In this document: positions 11,622 through 23,321 of the stretch, in pieces
Position numbering within the stretch: position 1 is the stretch's first letter
How the letters are laid out: the number at the start of each line of letters is the position of its first letter
Assembly: GCA_963995505.1 (NCBI GenBank)
Contig: OZ023181.1
Location: forward strand, 3,881,487 to 3,945,486
Source: Hypericum androsaemum
Taxonomy: Eukaryota; Streptophyta; Magnoliopsida; Malpighiales; Hypericaceae
Direction of reading: 5' to 3'
Length of the DNA: 64,000 nt
Program-made: the position numbers and the translations under genes
Notes under the pieces: generated by a model
The model's input: only the letters and a program-made list of their open reading frames with translations
Database searches by the model: none
What the model was told of the DNA's origin: nothing

Positions 11622-13256
11622 CTGTTAGGTTCAAGGAGTCAACTGTTCGCTTGGGTACAAGCGGTCGACTTATTGGAGCAACCTCGATCTGCTAAGGTAG
11701 GTACTTGCTGAAGGTAGCGGCCTGTTGAAGGTAGGGACTTACTGTTAAAGGTAGTGGCCTGTTGAAGGTAGCAACCTGTTGAAGGTAGCAGCCTGGTAAA
11801 GGTAGTGACCTGTTGAAGATATCGGCATGATGAAGTTAGTGACCTGCTGAAGGTAGCGACTTGATGAAGATAGCCGTAGATTTGGAGCTCGAGTTCAATT
11901 ATGGAAATTATCAAATGCTTGGCCAAGATTTGAATTCGTGGATGGTTGGCTTATGTGGGATCGTCGATCCATTGGCTTGTTGTGTGAGTGGGATCGTCGA
12001 TCCCAAGTTGATCTTATATGTGGTGGGATTGTCGATTCCAACTTGGTGCAAGTGAAGTTGGGTCAACAACTTGATGCAAGTGTAGGATGGGTCGACAACT
12101 TGATGCAAGTAGAGGATGGGTCGATAATTTGGGGTTGGTGCTAGTGGTGGATGGTCGACCCAATCAATTACGATCGTCAGACTATGGTAAATTGGCTATA
12201 TCTTATGACTCGGGACCTTCGATTGAGGTGATTCAAATTTCTATGAAAAGCTAAGATATAGCCTACAACTTTGTAGTTCATGGCTTCTTCCAATTCGGAG
12301 CAGATAAGGGTCAAAATAAGGCTTCAAGTCACGATACTAGTTTCGTCAGTGAGGGCCAATGTACTTTGATAGAATGGTCATATCTTGAAACTCGGACCTT
12401 GGATTGCAGCGATTCAAAGTGATGTGGAAGACATAGGATTACAACTTTATAGTTTATGACTTCTTCCACTTTGTAGATTAAAGAGGTCTAAAGATTGTTT
12501 GAAGTTAGGGTCGCTGATCTGGCAATGATCGTCGACCCGAATGCTTGCTAGAAGCCAGTCGTCGACCCAAAATCTGACTAGAGGCTAGTTGTCGACCTGG
12601 GGGTGACTGGAGGCTAATTGTCAACCCGGGGTTGACTAGAGGTCACTCGTCGACCCCTAGAGGTCACTCGTCGAACCACATAGGGCCTTCGCTAATGGAA
12701 GATCAATGACCCGAGTAAAGATACCCTCTCGAAGAAGGATTAGTGATCTTAAGTTTTAGCAAGCAAGGATACCCTCAGCGAGCGGAGATACAAGGAGACC
12801 GAGCTCGAGACGGACTTTTGGAGAGGTTGGAGGGTTCAAGGAGACCGAAAGTACTTGGACTCTTAGGTGGACACGGATTCATGAGGACGCGAAAGTTTCT
12901 GGGTACCGAAGAGTCCGGGGCAGATAAGGATATATATTGGCCCGGGTTGAGATAAGGATGAGCGTTAGTTCGGGGCGGGTAAGGATAGGCATTAGTGAGG
13001 ATAACTTTTGAAGTCTTCGAGTCTGACTACAACGGCTTGAGGTGAGGTGAGGCTGAGGCGGTCTACTTTTTCTATATAAGCAGGGTAAAGGACGAGCAGA
13101 AGGGACATCCACAAATCAACACAAAATACCTTACAAGCTCTGACTTTTTATCTTAGTTTAGTCACTAGGTAGTAGTAGTCTCAGCCTCGGCCATCTTTTG
13201 TTACCCTTAGCGTTACCACATAAACGTTGAGAGGGGTTGCTTGAGTTGGAAGCAAC
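11622..13256. repeat. LTR-like or other retroelement-derived region (borders uncertain)
   Basis: The stretch is non-coding and more GC-rich than its flanks. It contains a minisatellite, repeated gtcgaccc/gatcgtcgatcc motifs, and a TATA-like site (tctatataagcag near 13070) followed by a short leader-like stretch. This arrangement resembles the U3-R part of a long plant LTR. It could start at tgttagg (11622) and end near 13256. No primer-binding site, polypurine tract or second LTR could be found, so a solo LTR is only a guess. Confidence 0.3.
11695..11875 (+). repeat. Minisatellite of ~20-bp units (ctgttgaaggtagcgac type)
   Basis: About eight to nine imperfect copies of a unit reading roughly gcctgttgaaggtagtgac follow one another. 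Minor length changes break every open frame, so the array is non-coding. Confidence 0.8.
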
Positions 13257-14621
13257 ATGTCCATTATCATTAGGAAGTCTTGAGCCTAGATAACTTCCTC
13301 TCCTAGTAAAAGAGAGACGGATTGAGTGCTGTCCAATTTGATAACTTCATCAAATTGGTTTCGTCCTTTCCCACGTCTCTTGTACTCTAGCTTATTTTCT
13401 CTCTTTGTCATTTGCTTAGGGTTTTCTACGTCTCTCTCTCTCTTTTCCCAGTTATAACCCCCATTTTTTCCATTAAAACACGATCGTCTCCCTCGTCCAA
13501 TCACCTAGTTTCTTTTAGTGAATGCTTTCTCGAATATATTATCTTGAATCAAGCAAAATATGTAACAACCAAATTGCTGCAGCAGCTTGGAGCCTTTGGA
13601 AACTGATCTGCTGTTGGACACGCGTGTCCATCAGGTTAATTGTAACGGTACATCAGACAAAATTAACGGCACATCTCCGGACAAATTGGGAGGACAAAGA
13701 TGCAAAGGGAGAAACAGGGAAAAGCACTCAGGTAGCTTTAAGTGGGAAGAGACTAACAAGACCAGGCTCCTCCGCTTAATCATAAGAAATTTCACATACA
13801 ACAACAGATTAGGCCAAGAAGACTTACAAAGAGAGAAGGGGGATTGCTGCATCATGCAATTTGCAGGGAAGATGGATGATAAGAAAGAAAGAAAAAACCA
13901 TTAATTAGGATTCCAAGTGAGAAGTACCATAACTATTAACGGGGAAAACAAGCATGGTCAACAACCAAAAAAAGTCAATTTCGCTCAATACAAATTGAAG
14001 TATTATTCCAGTTAACTAGCCAAAAAAAATTCTCGTAGAAACAATTGTTAGATTCAGTTGGAACCCAACTGGGAAAACCCCTCCTCCTCCTCCACCTACC
14101 CCCTTCCCCTTCAACCGCATTCTCTAGCTGAATTCTCATTAAAGCCCCTACTAGAAATAGCACAAGCCCAGAAACCAAAACTGGCACCACTGTGGGTCCT
14201 TAGCTTCCATCTCTGGATTGATCCTCAGCAGAACATACCTACTCGACGTCCTCGAGCAGTACAACTGCGAGATGCAAGAAAAGCCGGGCCGGACTCGAAA
14301 ACAAGTCCTGACCTAAACTCCGGAACATGAACCAGATCCTGCAACAGCCTAACAAGACCCCTCCCAATCTTCAAACACAAAACAAAACTGCTCTTTCAAC
14401 ATATTAACGCAAAATTCAACCTCATCAACATCTCTATTTTCGCGTCACCCGACAATGATCACTCAAAACCCGAAGAAACACATACAACGCCTACGTTAAA
14501 CACCAGGGGCTATTCCTCCACAAAGCAAATCCCATTTACTATCAATTTTTTTACACAACAAATTCTCTATTGTTACGCATTCTATCAACATTCTCTCAAA
14601 TTCATACACCTACTATACTTC

Positions 14622-14673
<52 letters not shown>
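14622..14673. repeat. ATT microsatellite
   Basis: This is an uninterrupted (ATT)n run of about 17 units, flanked by AT-rich sequence. Confidence 0.97.
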
Positions 14674-15315
14674 TATAATAATTATCTAATTATATTATAT
14701 ATACTAAAAATATTTCTTTTAATTGGAAGACTAAGTGACATGAAGCACATATTACCAAACTTGTGTATTTGAAATGCCATTCTCCATGACCATTTAAGAT
14801 CGTCCATTCTTGTGTAGGTATTGCTTTAAAATTTCTACCATGAAACCTCCTAATATGTAGGTAGGTGTATGTTATTGCACAAGAATTAATACAGGTAGTA
14901 AGAGAATTCAATTGAATTAAAAATATATTGAATTCAAGTCTTATGAATATAAAAAAATATAAATTATTCTTAAAATAGTGTTTCACATTGCTCGACTCTG
15001 AATATGATAGATAGATTGTCATTCTCATCACATAGATTGTCATTCTCATCCTATTGGCTGATATTTGCTTGCAGTAATTGAAAGCTTGCTTCTCTTGCAG
15101 ATTGAAACTGGTACTCCTACATTGAGCTAGAAGAACCTCCCATGTCTGAATTTTCTGATTGGCTCGACTCGAAAAGAATGGATGATCATTGGAAAAAAGA
15201 AATTGAGAGTGAAACGACTTTTTTTAGTATATTCTGAATCAATTACTCAAATTTTGGATCGACTTTTTAGGAGAAAAAAAATCATGGATGAACCATAACT
15301 TTTTTTATGCCATTA

Positions 15316-15349
15316 ATCGTGCATGAACGAGTTAAAGTTCATGCACGAT
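15316..15349. repeat. Perfect 13-bp inverted repeat with 8-base loop
   Basis: atcgtgcatgaac at 15316-15328 is followed by gagttaaa and then its exact reverse complement at 15337-15349. No T-run or gene is attached, so no function can be assigned. Confidence 0.8.
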
Positions 15350-16180
15350 CCTAATCGCTGGATTGATGAGTGATCAATCTAACGATCATGATTTGATTTA
15401 GAACGTTCGAAAAAAGTGTTACAATGGAGAATTTTCATTCTACCATATCTAAAGGGCATATGCTTCCAAACATTGGATGCAGGGGACCCATCATTCTGAA
15501 ACAAGGACTAATTAGCAGTTAAATAATGGGAAAATAATCAATTCTCATTCTTGCTTATCTCACTTTTGTACCCAACTTGTCGTCGGTTAATGGCTGACGG
15601 CAGATGATAGTGCAATTTCCTAGCCAAGCTGTTCTATAAAATATTTAGATTACCCTTTCAAAATGGTTATGATATAAATCCGATCACTTATTTGTTTGTA
15701 ATCACCGACTATCCAAACATCTACTAGTCGATTCATCTTCAAATGGTGACAAAATTTATCTTATTAAAGTTTAACATTATTGTTCGAACTCGAGAAATTT
15801 TGGTTATTGTCGTACGAACTCGAGACATTTAGGTCTTTCTGTCCGTAGAAATCAAAGACATATTCCCTTGACCTAGTAAAACGTCCGAGCCATACAAAAA
15901 GGCTGGTTTTGGAGCGTACTGAGAATTTTTTTCCTTCCTCACAAGCATCCTAAACATGTCTCTTCCTTTTGTCGGCTTCATTTCACCACCTTCTCGAGAC
16001 GGTTAGTTAAGTGTACCTGTCTCTTTCATGAGACAATCTGATGAGCTCTTAGGCCGGCCATAAGACAGCTCAAAACTGTTGCATTAGTTTGATCTTGTAA
16101 GTAAAGACTTAGACGGCAGATTTTCCCTTGTTTCTGCCGGCTGCAACAACAAGGTCTTTCATTGATGTCCATTTTACCGT

Positions 16181-19048
16181 ATGGCTCCTTCCTCTACCTT
16201 AACCCGACACCTTCCGAAACGCCTTCGTTGTGGGATGCTACCTATGGAGGCCCTTCTTCTAGCCGCTGCTACTACCCTTTTGCTAGTTCTTTCCGGAATA
16301 CCTTGTGCATCTTCAGATGAAGCATCCTTTGGCCTGACTTACAAAGGCGGGAAGCTCATGACAGAACCTGTCACGGTTTCTCTGCTGTGGTTCGGTCCTG
16401 GCTTCCAGGAATCTGGCATGGAAGCTGTAAGGAATGGCATATCTTCGTTGAGTCCGTCGCGTTACCTTTACACGGACTCGGATGTGCCCACGTTGGGGGA
16501 TTGGTGGGACATCGTCAGACAGTATAAAGACGGTGCAAATGCTCCGGTGACTGATACTGTGGAGATCGGCAATGAGTGCTTCTACACAGGCCCTCATTCT
16601 GATGTATCTTTAAGCCAAGTTATTGGTGTTAGCCAGTCAGCTTTCAATAATACGCTGGCTATTGGGTTGGGAAATAACTTGACGTGCAACCAGGCTTTTG
16701 AAGTGAAAGAAAGCAGTATATATATGATTCTCTTCTCCAAGGACGTGATCTTCGAGATGGAGGCGACTATGAGTACATCATGTAGCGGGAGCCTTCAAGT
16801 CGAGGCACTTGCTGCTGCGAACGTATCAGTAGAATGGGCTAGAGCCCCTCAGACAGTACATGATCAGTGCTCCATGTACTTGGCAGGTGATTCCTATATA
16901 GGGACGCCAAACGGAGATCCGAGTATGGATGTCATGTCAGGATTTGCTCTTGGAAAAATCGCCGAGAGGGCCATCAACCCGGATGGAAGAGGGTGGACTA
17001 GCAGTGGTGAAGATCCATTAACAATTAGCAGTTACTGTGATCTTCAAGTTGAACATGCACCAGATGTTCCTCCTCCCCTCTATAAGGATGTTCGTATGAA
17101 TGTTAGCTTCAACGCAGTAGGCCTAAACGGTTATCGATACATCGTCCAATATATCTGGGACCAAAGTATCAACAACTGTGCCTTGAAACTCTCAAGTAAG
17201 AAAAGCTATTTCCTTTTCAGGATCCGAGCTTTTCATCGTTTGTTTGTTTCATTTGCTACACTAGTGATCATCTAACCAGTGACTTCTGTATGAGCAGATT
17301 CTTGTAGCACTGCTCCTGTTCTTTTGGAACAACCTAAAGGGCACTTGATGGGAGGACTTGGGGTCAACTATACTGATGGCTTGCAACCGATTGCGCCGAA
17401 TCAGAGGTGTCGATGGAGCATCAACTATCCAGAAGCCAAGTTCATCAGCTTCACGGTCAACTACCTCTCCCGCGCAACCAACAGTGATTACTCCGTCCTA
17501 GTATGCAGTCTGAAATCAGGATCACGCCCTTGCACAGAACTTCAAGGAGACTTGGAAGGTTCAGAAAAAAGATTCAAACTAATGGGCTCAAAAGCTTCTA
17601 TCATCTTCACAAGTAGTGATCTTGTCTCCATAGCATCAAGAGGATGGGAGCTCAGTTACTCTACAGGTAAGTCTTGTTCAGACTAGCTCCATCTTTCTAA
17701 GATCACCTTAGGTGCAAGTGAAGCTAATGCTATCCAGGAAAGATTTGCAGGGCTCTGCGACGGGAAGGCAGACTTGTATCATCCCCATGGTACTATAGGA
17801 TATACACCAACCACTGGTTTTTCTTATGTAGAAGGACTCAACTGCCAGTGGATTCTCCATGGAAATCCGGGAACTCCGGTGTCCATAAACTTCAGCCACA
17901 TCAACATCTCGAAAGGTTTGGATTTCCTGGGTATATATGACATGGCAGGCCATCAGATAGCCAACTTTTCTGGCTATTATTATGGATCGGATCTTCCGAA
18001 ATTGATCTTGACTGGGACGGCGAGGATCGTGTTCGAGACTCAGACAGATGAAGGGGATGGCTGGCAAGCTGTTTACCACATTGCTTCTCCAGTCAAAAAC
18101 CACGAGAAAGTGGTTCTGGTCGTTGTTGCTTCTATTGCAGCTGCAGCATCGGTTATCATTGCGCTGCGTTTTATCGCATTCGCCCTGAGCAAACGGAGAA
18201 GGAAGCGCAAGAATCAGTTGGCTGACAAGGGACCAATGCTGGTTGGCCTAGAAACTGTTAGGAAAGAGAACCAAATTGGGGAAGGGCCATCTGCAATAGT
18301 GTATAGAGCAGCATTGGCAGATGGGGGACTTGTAGCAGTCAAGTGCCGGAAAGATGCAACTTCTCAGACCCGCTTAGAAGAAGAGATTCTGCTTAGAATT
18401 GGTTCACACCAGAACATCGTTTCCTTGGTCGGATACATACAAGATGGACCCGAAAGACAGAATCTAGCGTTTGAATATGTGTGTGGTGAAAATTTGAGCA
18501 TCAACCTGAAGCTGAGAGGAGAATCACTGGACTGGCCGAAGAGACTGGATATTGCATTGCAGATATGTTCAGGGATCCAGAAGCTACACATGTACACGAA
18601 ACCACCTGTATATCACGGTAACATAGCCTCCGAAAACATTCTTCTAGATGAATGCTCCAATGCCAAGTTATGTGGTTTCAAGTCTGCAAATTATTGCAGC
18701 AACAATAGGATGAATCCTGAAAACTTGTCTGAGATGTTTGAAGATATCTGGAGCTTTGGTATAGTGCTAGTTGAGCTTCTAACAGGGGAGCATGTTGAGA
18801 ATAAAGATAGCTGCAATTTCAAGAGCTTCGATGAAGTAAATGACTTCGTAGGAGGCCGTGAACGCCTCGACTGGAGGTTGGATACCCCCAGAGACCAGTG
18901 GAAGATCATGGCTTTGGCAAAGCTTGGCGATATAGCAAAATGGTGCATTGCTTGTAGCCGCAGTGTCGGAGGAAGCAAATGCAACCCCAAGATAGGCGAT
19001 CTGTTTTCAAGCTTGGAGCAAGTGAAAGAGATGTTTTGTACTGCTTGA
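16181..19048 (+). CDS. Receptor-like protein: EXORDIUM-like domain, two CUB-like domains, one TM helix, probable pseudokinase
   Basis: Three exons (16181-17195, 17298-17666, 17712-19048) give 906 residues with phases closing. Residues ~22-44 form a signal peptide (M22 may be the better start). Residues ~48-338 match the EXO/PHI-1 family: MTEPVTVSLLWFGPG, LGDWWDIVRQY, and the end motif GYRYIVQYIWD. Two CUB-like domains follow (~340-460 and ~475-590), each with C-x-W/CRWSI-type cores and Gly/Asn-rich strands. A 25-residue hydrophobic helix (~595-619) precedes basic stop-transfer residues. The intracellular part (~640-905) has a kinase fold: GEGPSAIVYRA, the VAVK lysine (~672), a Glu-rich alpha-C and IWSFGIVLVELLTGE. 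The catalytic HRD is HGN (~763-765) and DFG is CGF (~782-784), so phosphotransfer is unlikely. EXO proteins are extracellular growth and sugar-response factors; CUB domains are rare in plants. A cell-wall sensing or ligand-binding receptor is an inference. Confidence 0.88.
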
Positions 19049-19798
19049 ATTCCTGTCAAGAGACAACAACTCCAAGCAAAATGTAGAGAAGAATGCAGAC
19101 ACGTTAAAGTTGATCTTATTACATCTGTATTCTTGATTTCAGATACGAATGTGACATTGTATCTGCACTGACATGACCATAATTGAAACATCCAGTATTC
19201 CCGCCCCGGGACCAAATTTAAATCTGTTCGTTTCGATTTTGATTATCTACTGTATATTATCTGTATGGTTGATTGCATACAATCCTCTGTATTTCATCTT
19301 CTAATTTAATTGTTGCCTTCTAGAAACAAATATGGAAGAAACTAGAAAATAACAGGTATTTGCTTTCGCAACCAGTAGACTAATAGACTTGTTGAGGAAG
19401 GAGTATTGACAGACCTAAATTTTGTGCAATCTACATACAATTTCAACTGCAGAAAAAGATAATGCTAATCAAAAGTAGTGGAATGGAGAAGTCTGTGAGA
19501 TGAAAGCTTCAGCAATGGATAGGCATGAATGGATTAAATGCAAACTTATGAAAAATAACGTAAACGAGCCAAAAATTTTATTGCGTTGAATCCAGAGCCT
19601 GTCAAAGTTACAACAATGACAAAAACTCATCAGCAACAAGGCGTTTTCTCCATAATGTTTCTTTAAACTAGCACGGAAACTATTGCTGTAACTGAAACGA
19701 CTAAGCACCTTCACAAGCTGAAGCAAGTAACTGTGTAGCCAGTGGTGGCCAAAGGGACACAATAATAATAATATATCAGTTGAAGTGCTGAATGGACC
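19049..19798. other. Convergent 3' regions of the receptor gene (+) and ROMO1-like gene (-)
   Basis: The genes on either side point toward each other, so this interval holds both 3' UTRs and a short spacer. No open frame or RNA gene is supported. Confidence 0.6.
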
Positions 19799-20572
19799 TC
19801 AGTATGACTTTCCACAGTGTATCAAGCTCCCAGCAGCCAAGAAAAGGCCGAATACGGCACCAGTTCCAAGTGTGGTTTGGCCAATGTACCTAATCTTCAA
19901 AAGCCCAGGAACCTGCAATTGTAACCCACATAAGCGTACCCAAGAATGGGGACGAGGGCTGCAACATAACCAACATTCTATCACATGACTTGATGTACCT
20001 TGTATCTGACGGCCTCGTATGTCCCATACACAGCACCTGAATCAGACAGACAAATGCGAGCCACGTTCGTTAAAAAGTCGATCAATGCATACATGAAGAG
20101 TACAGATAGAACTGGAAAACACATTTCGAAAGTAACACAACACTCGATAAAAGTCGATCGACGACTACAACTGAATATTAGAATCTGGAACTATGACTAT
20201 CCCATCCATCCATCCACGGTCCGAGCAACAAGCCGCGTCCTAGCAACATCTTCTTCTTCTTCGTATCGTCGTAGACATCCAAATCCCAGCCACGAGATAG
20301 CCTCTCACAGTCGAAATTCATAACATTGCACTGTAAACTCATCCCTAATCTAGGGCTGACTACACACAGAATCCAATATTTCTCGAATACTTAAAATATC
20401 TCATCCACAAACCCTACTGGAGAAACCAAAGATTGAAACTTTGACGGAATTAGGGTTTGAGAGACAGAAACAGACAGACGAGTATAAACAAAATACCAAC
20501 TGCGCCACCAATAGCTCCGCCGACAGCGGCGCCGGCGGTGACACGCGCCATACAACTGTCGCGCCTCGCCAT
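19799..20572 (-). CDS. ROMO1-like small mitochondrial membrane protein
   Basis: Three small exons on the minus strand (20497-20572, 19999-20036, 19799-19912) sum to 228 nt and give 75 residues with closing phases. The protein starts MARRDSCMARVTAGAAVGGA, continues with a Gly-rich helix, VYGTYEAVRYK, then KIRYIGQTTLGTGAVFGLFL, and ends LIHCGKSY. Two Gly-rich hydrophobic segments (~12-32 and ~50-66), the short length and the overall pattern fit the ROMO1/Mgr2 family of inner mitochondrial membrane proteins. In animals these modulate reactive oxygen and act with the TIM23 import complex; the same role in plants is inferred. The middle exon of 38 nt is very short but has good AG/GT borders. A Pack-MULE ends only ~150 bp upstream of the ATG, in the promoter region. 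Confidence 0.88.
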
Positions 20573-20712
20573 CCTCTTATTACGCCTCTCCTCTGCTGGC
20601 TTTCCGCGCTCCGACAAAGTCGTCTTCTTTCCCCGACAAGTTTCGCTTTTGTGAAGTCGCTCTCACCTGAATTAGTTGATATAATGGATTGGATACCGAA
20701 ATTATAAAACCA

Positions 20713-21897
20713 AAAATAATAGGAAAAATTATTCTCAAGTTTCTCGAGTTTGCTTAAATATACTCAAAATTTTTCCTGTTTCCAAAATATTTGCCGACGT
20801 CCTTGTGTTTGATTTTATTATACTTTCGGGTCCCTGCGCATGTTAGCAGCTTTTTTTTTCTCATTTTTGATAATGAAATGACCAAAATACCCTTAAAACA
20901 AAAAATAAAAAATTGCTGACATCATCTCTTCTTCTTCCTCCTAAAAAACAGCTTCTCAATGCGGTCGACCCGGGGGCAAGTGTACTACGTGCAGAGCCCG
21001 TCAAAGGACTCCCACGAAGGGGAGAAGACGGTGACGATGTCGTTCCACTCGACACCGATCATCTCTCCGGCGGGGTCCCCGCCCCACTCCCAGTCCTCCA
21101 TCAGCCGCCACTCCAGGGAGTCCTCCTCTAGCGCCGCCGACGGGTCCAAACCCCACAAGGGCAAGCGGGGCAAGGAGATCAACGTCATTGAAGAGGAAGG
21201 CCTGCTCTACGACGACGATAACTCCAGCCGGGGGCTCCCTTGCCGGTGCTACTTCCTCGCCTTCATCCCCAAATCCCTCATAAGCCATGAACTTAATTGA
21301 AATCCGAGCATATGAACTTAACACATCGTAAGCCAAAATCCCCAAATCAATTCTCGGAATAAGACAAAAAAATCAATTAATATTGAAAAGGGAAAAAATA
21401 GAGATAGAACGACGTACCTGTACCACCGTCCCCGGTGTCGCTACCGACGGCGGTGAGACCTGGACTACCCCGCTCAGGGTCTTTGTTCTCTAGAGAGGGG
21501 AACCTCCTCCTCGACCGGTTGTACTCGTGAGAGGGAGGAACGAGAGAGAAGCGAGAGAGAACAAGAGAGAGTGAGAGGGAAGAGCGAGAGAGAGGCTAGC
21601 CTTGAGGGCGGAGGAGACGAAGTCGAGGCGGGCGGTATTCAATTTCTTCGTGTTCCATCCAGAAAAGCTGGATTCATTTTTTGTTCGTCGGAGAAGAAGA
21701 GATAATGTCAGAATTTTTTGTTTTAAGGGTATTTTTGTCATTTCAATGACAAAAAAAGAAAAAAAATTATTTTGGAACCCAAAAGTATAATAAAATCAAA
21801 CACGAGGGACGTCAGCGAGTATTTTGCAAGCAGGGGAGACTTTTGAGTATATTTAAACAAATTCGAGAGACTTGAGAGTAATTTTTCCAAAATAATA
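20713..21897. mobile_element. Pack-MULE (Mutator-like) with gene fragments; element 20722-21888, 9-bp TSD on both sides
   Basis: The element has long terminal inverted repeats of about 190 bp. The left end starts ggaaaaattattctcaagtt; the right end, reversed, starts ggaaaaattactctcaagtc. Similarity continues through the ttgattttattatacttt segment to the ccctta boundary. A perfect 9-bp target duplication, aaaataata, lies at 20713-20721 and 21889-21897, which is diagnostic of Mutator-like elements. The interior has no transposase but carries at least one captured gene fragment (LEA_2-type, next entry). On the other strand is a second GC-rich exon-like segment ending near 21419 at a gtacgtcg donor. 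Confidence 0.92.
20959..21300 (+). pseudogene. Captured first-exon fragment of a LEA_2/NHL-type membrane protein gene
   Basis: The 113-residue open frame contains QVYYVQSPSKDSHEGEK, TVTMSFHSTPIISPAGSPPH, SRHSRESSSSAADGS, EIEEEG-like EINVIEEEGLLYDDD and RGLPCRCYFLAFIP. This is the characteristic soluble N-terminus of plant LEA_2 (NDR1/HIN1-like related) proteins, which continue with a membrane helix and a LEA_2 domain. Here the similarity stops at about codon 103, where the exon of the source gene would reach its hydrophobic helix, and ~10 unrelated residues follow before a stop. The LEA_2 domain is absent. Together with its position inside a Pack-MULE this marks a transduplicated fragment rather than a working gene, though a chimeric transcript is possible. 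Confidence 0.85.
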
Positions 21898-21922
21898 TGT
21901 TGCGCGACCGACTCGAAAGCGG

Positions 21923-23098
21923 GGTTTTTTGCCCAAAATGGTGTTACAGTACCAATTTATCCCAAAAATGGTGTTACTGTTGAAAAAATTCCGGAAATGG
22001 TGTTGCTTTTCAAAATTGAAATTTTTTTTCGACCTAGGAACCCCGGGTCGAAATTTTTTTTCGACTTGGGACCAAAATCGAAAAAAAAATTTGACTTCCG
22101 TGGTCGAATAATTATTTTCGATTTGGGCCGAGGTCGAAAAAAATATTCAACTTGGGGACCCAGATCGAAAATTTTTTTTGACCTGGGACCTGATTAAAAA
22201 AAAAACCTGCCCTTTCCCACCCTCTCACGCGCCCTCTCCTCCCTTTTTTTTCAAAGGCTCTTCCCCCCTTTTTTTTTAAAAGGCTCTCTCCCTCTTCTTT
22301 TTTTTCAAATCAATTCTATTTACCTTGTCTCTCTTAAATTCTACAATTTTAATCAATTTTTGATTTATTTTAAATCTCCCTTACTCACTATTCCAAAAGG
22401 CACATTACATACTTACATCACAATTTTTTAAATATATATATATATTCTTGAAGCATCTACTTGACCGACTATTCAAATTCAAAATCGGCCGAATTATCCC
22501 GTCGAGTGAGTTCAGATTCTAAGATTGTACATATCAAAAATAAAATAAATTTGGATTCAATATTGTAGATAGTCATTTTAAATTGGACAATAAAATAATA
22601 GAATCTAGAATCTAAACTCACTTGACCGGATAATTTAGATTCGATATAGGTCAAATTTTAAAATGTGATAACATCATTTAAATAAATTTCATGAATAAAT
22701 AAACATGTAATATTTTTTAAAATAAATCAAGAATTGATTAAAATTGTAGAATTTAAGAGAGACAAGGTAAATAGAATTGATTTGAAAAAAAAAAGAGGGA
22801 GAGAGCCTTTGAAAAAAAAGGAGGAGAGAGCGCGTGAGAGGGTGGGAAAAAGGGAGGTTTTTTTTTGTATCAGGTCCCAGGTCAAAAAAAAATTTCGATT
22901 TTGGTCCCAGGTCAAAAAAAATTTCGATTTTGGTCCCAGATCGAAAAGATTTTTTCGATAATGAAAGTCAAAAAAATTTCGATTTGGTCCCAGGTCGAAA
23001 ATTATTTTCGATCTAAGTTCTCATTTTGGGAATATTTTCAATAGTAACACCATTTTTGGAAAAAAAATAGTACAGTAACACCATTTTGGGAAAAAATC
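21923..23098. mobile_element. Foldback-type element: arms of ~450 and ~380 bp around a partly palindromic spacer
   Basis: The left arm (21923-22374) reads cccaaaatggtgttacagta at its outer end and atttacctt near its inner end. The right arm (22716-23098) is its inverse complement, with tacagtaacaccattttggg at the outer end. Both arms carry several copies of a ~36-40-bp unit (ggtcccaggtcgaaaatttttttcg-like), which accounts for the length difference. The ~340-bp spacer itself contains a weaker inverted repeat (about 22489-22528 against 22605-22640). The whole element could fold into one long hairpin. There are no coding sequences. Single-stranded or RNA forms would give a ~400-bp double strand. 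Confidence 0.85.
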
Positions 23099-23321
23099 CG
23101 AAAACGGCGTGAGGGGATTGTGATTTGACATATTTTTTATAAAGTATAATTTATTTTTTCGTTTTATTTTTTGCAACAGAGAAGCTTTTTATAATTTATA
23201 CTCTTTAATACTTTTTTTTCTGAAAATATGAATTTGCAAAAAAAATTCTATTAAAAAAATGAAACTAGCTGAAAACCATTAAGAGTTCTTGAGTTTAAGC
23301 CATTGAAAATGCATTAATTAA

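Larger units (their letters stand above)
13257..16180. other. Intergenic, no gene seen; promoter region of the receptor gene at its end
   Basis: This holds AT-rich DNA with a trinucleotide microsatellite and a short perfect hairpin (both listed separately). Open frames here are short, with low-complexity or random composition. The last few hundred bases before 16181 should contain the promoter of the EXO-CUB-kinase gene, but no clear TATA box or element can be assigned. Confidence 0.4.

Noticed and set aside
18241..19048. Active Ser/Thr kinase domain
   Set aside because: The catalytic Asp of HRD is replaced (HGN) and the Mg-binding DFG is CGF, so activity is unlikely even though the fold is kept.
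20959..21300. Functional LEA_2 gene
   Set aside because: The LEA_2 domain and membrane helix are missing, and the fragment sits inside inverted repeats with a 9-bp TSD.
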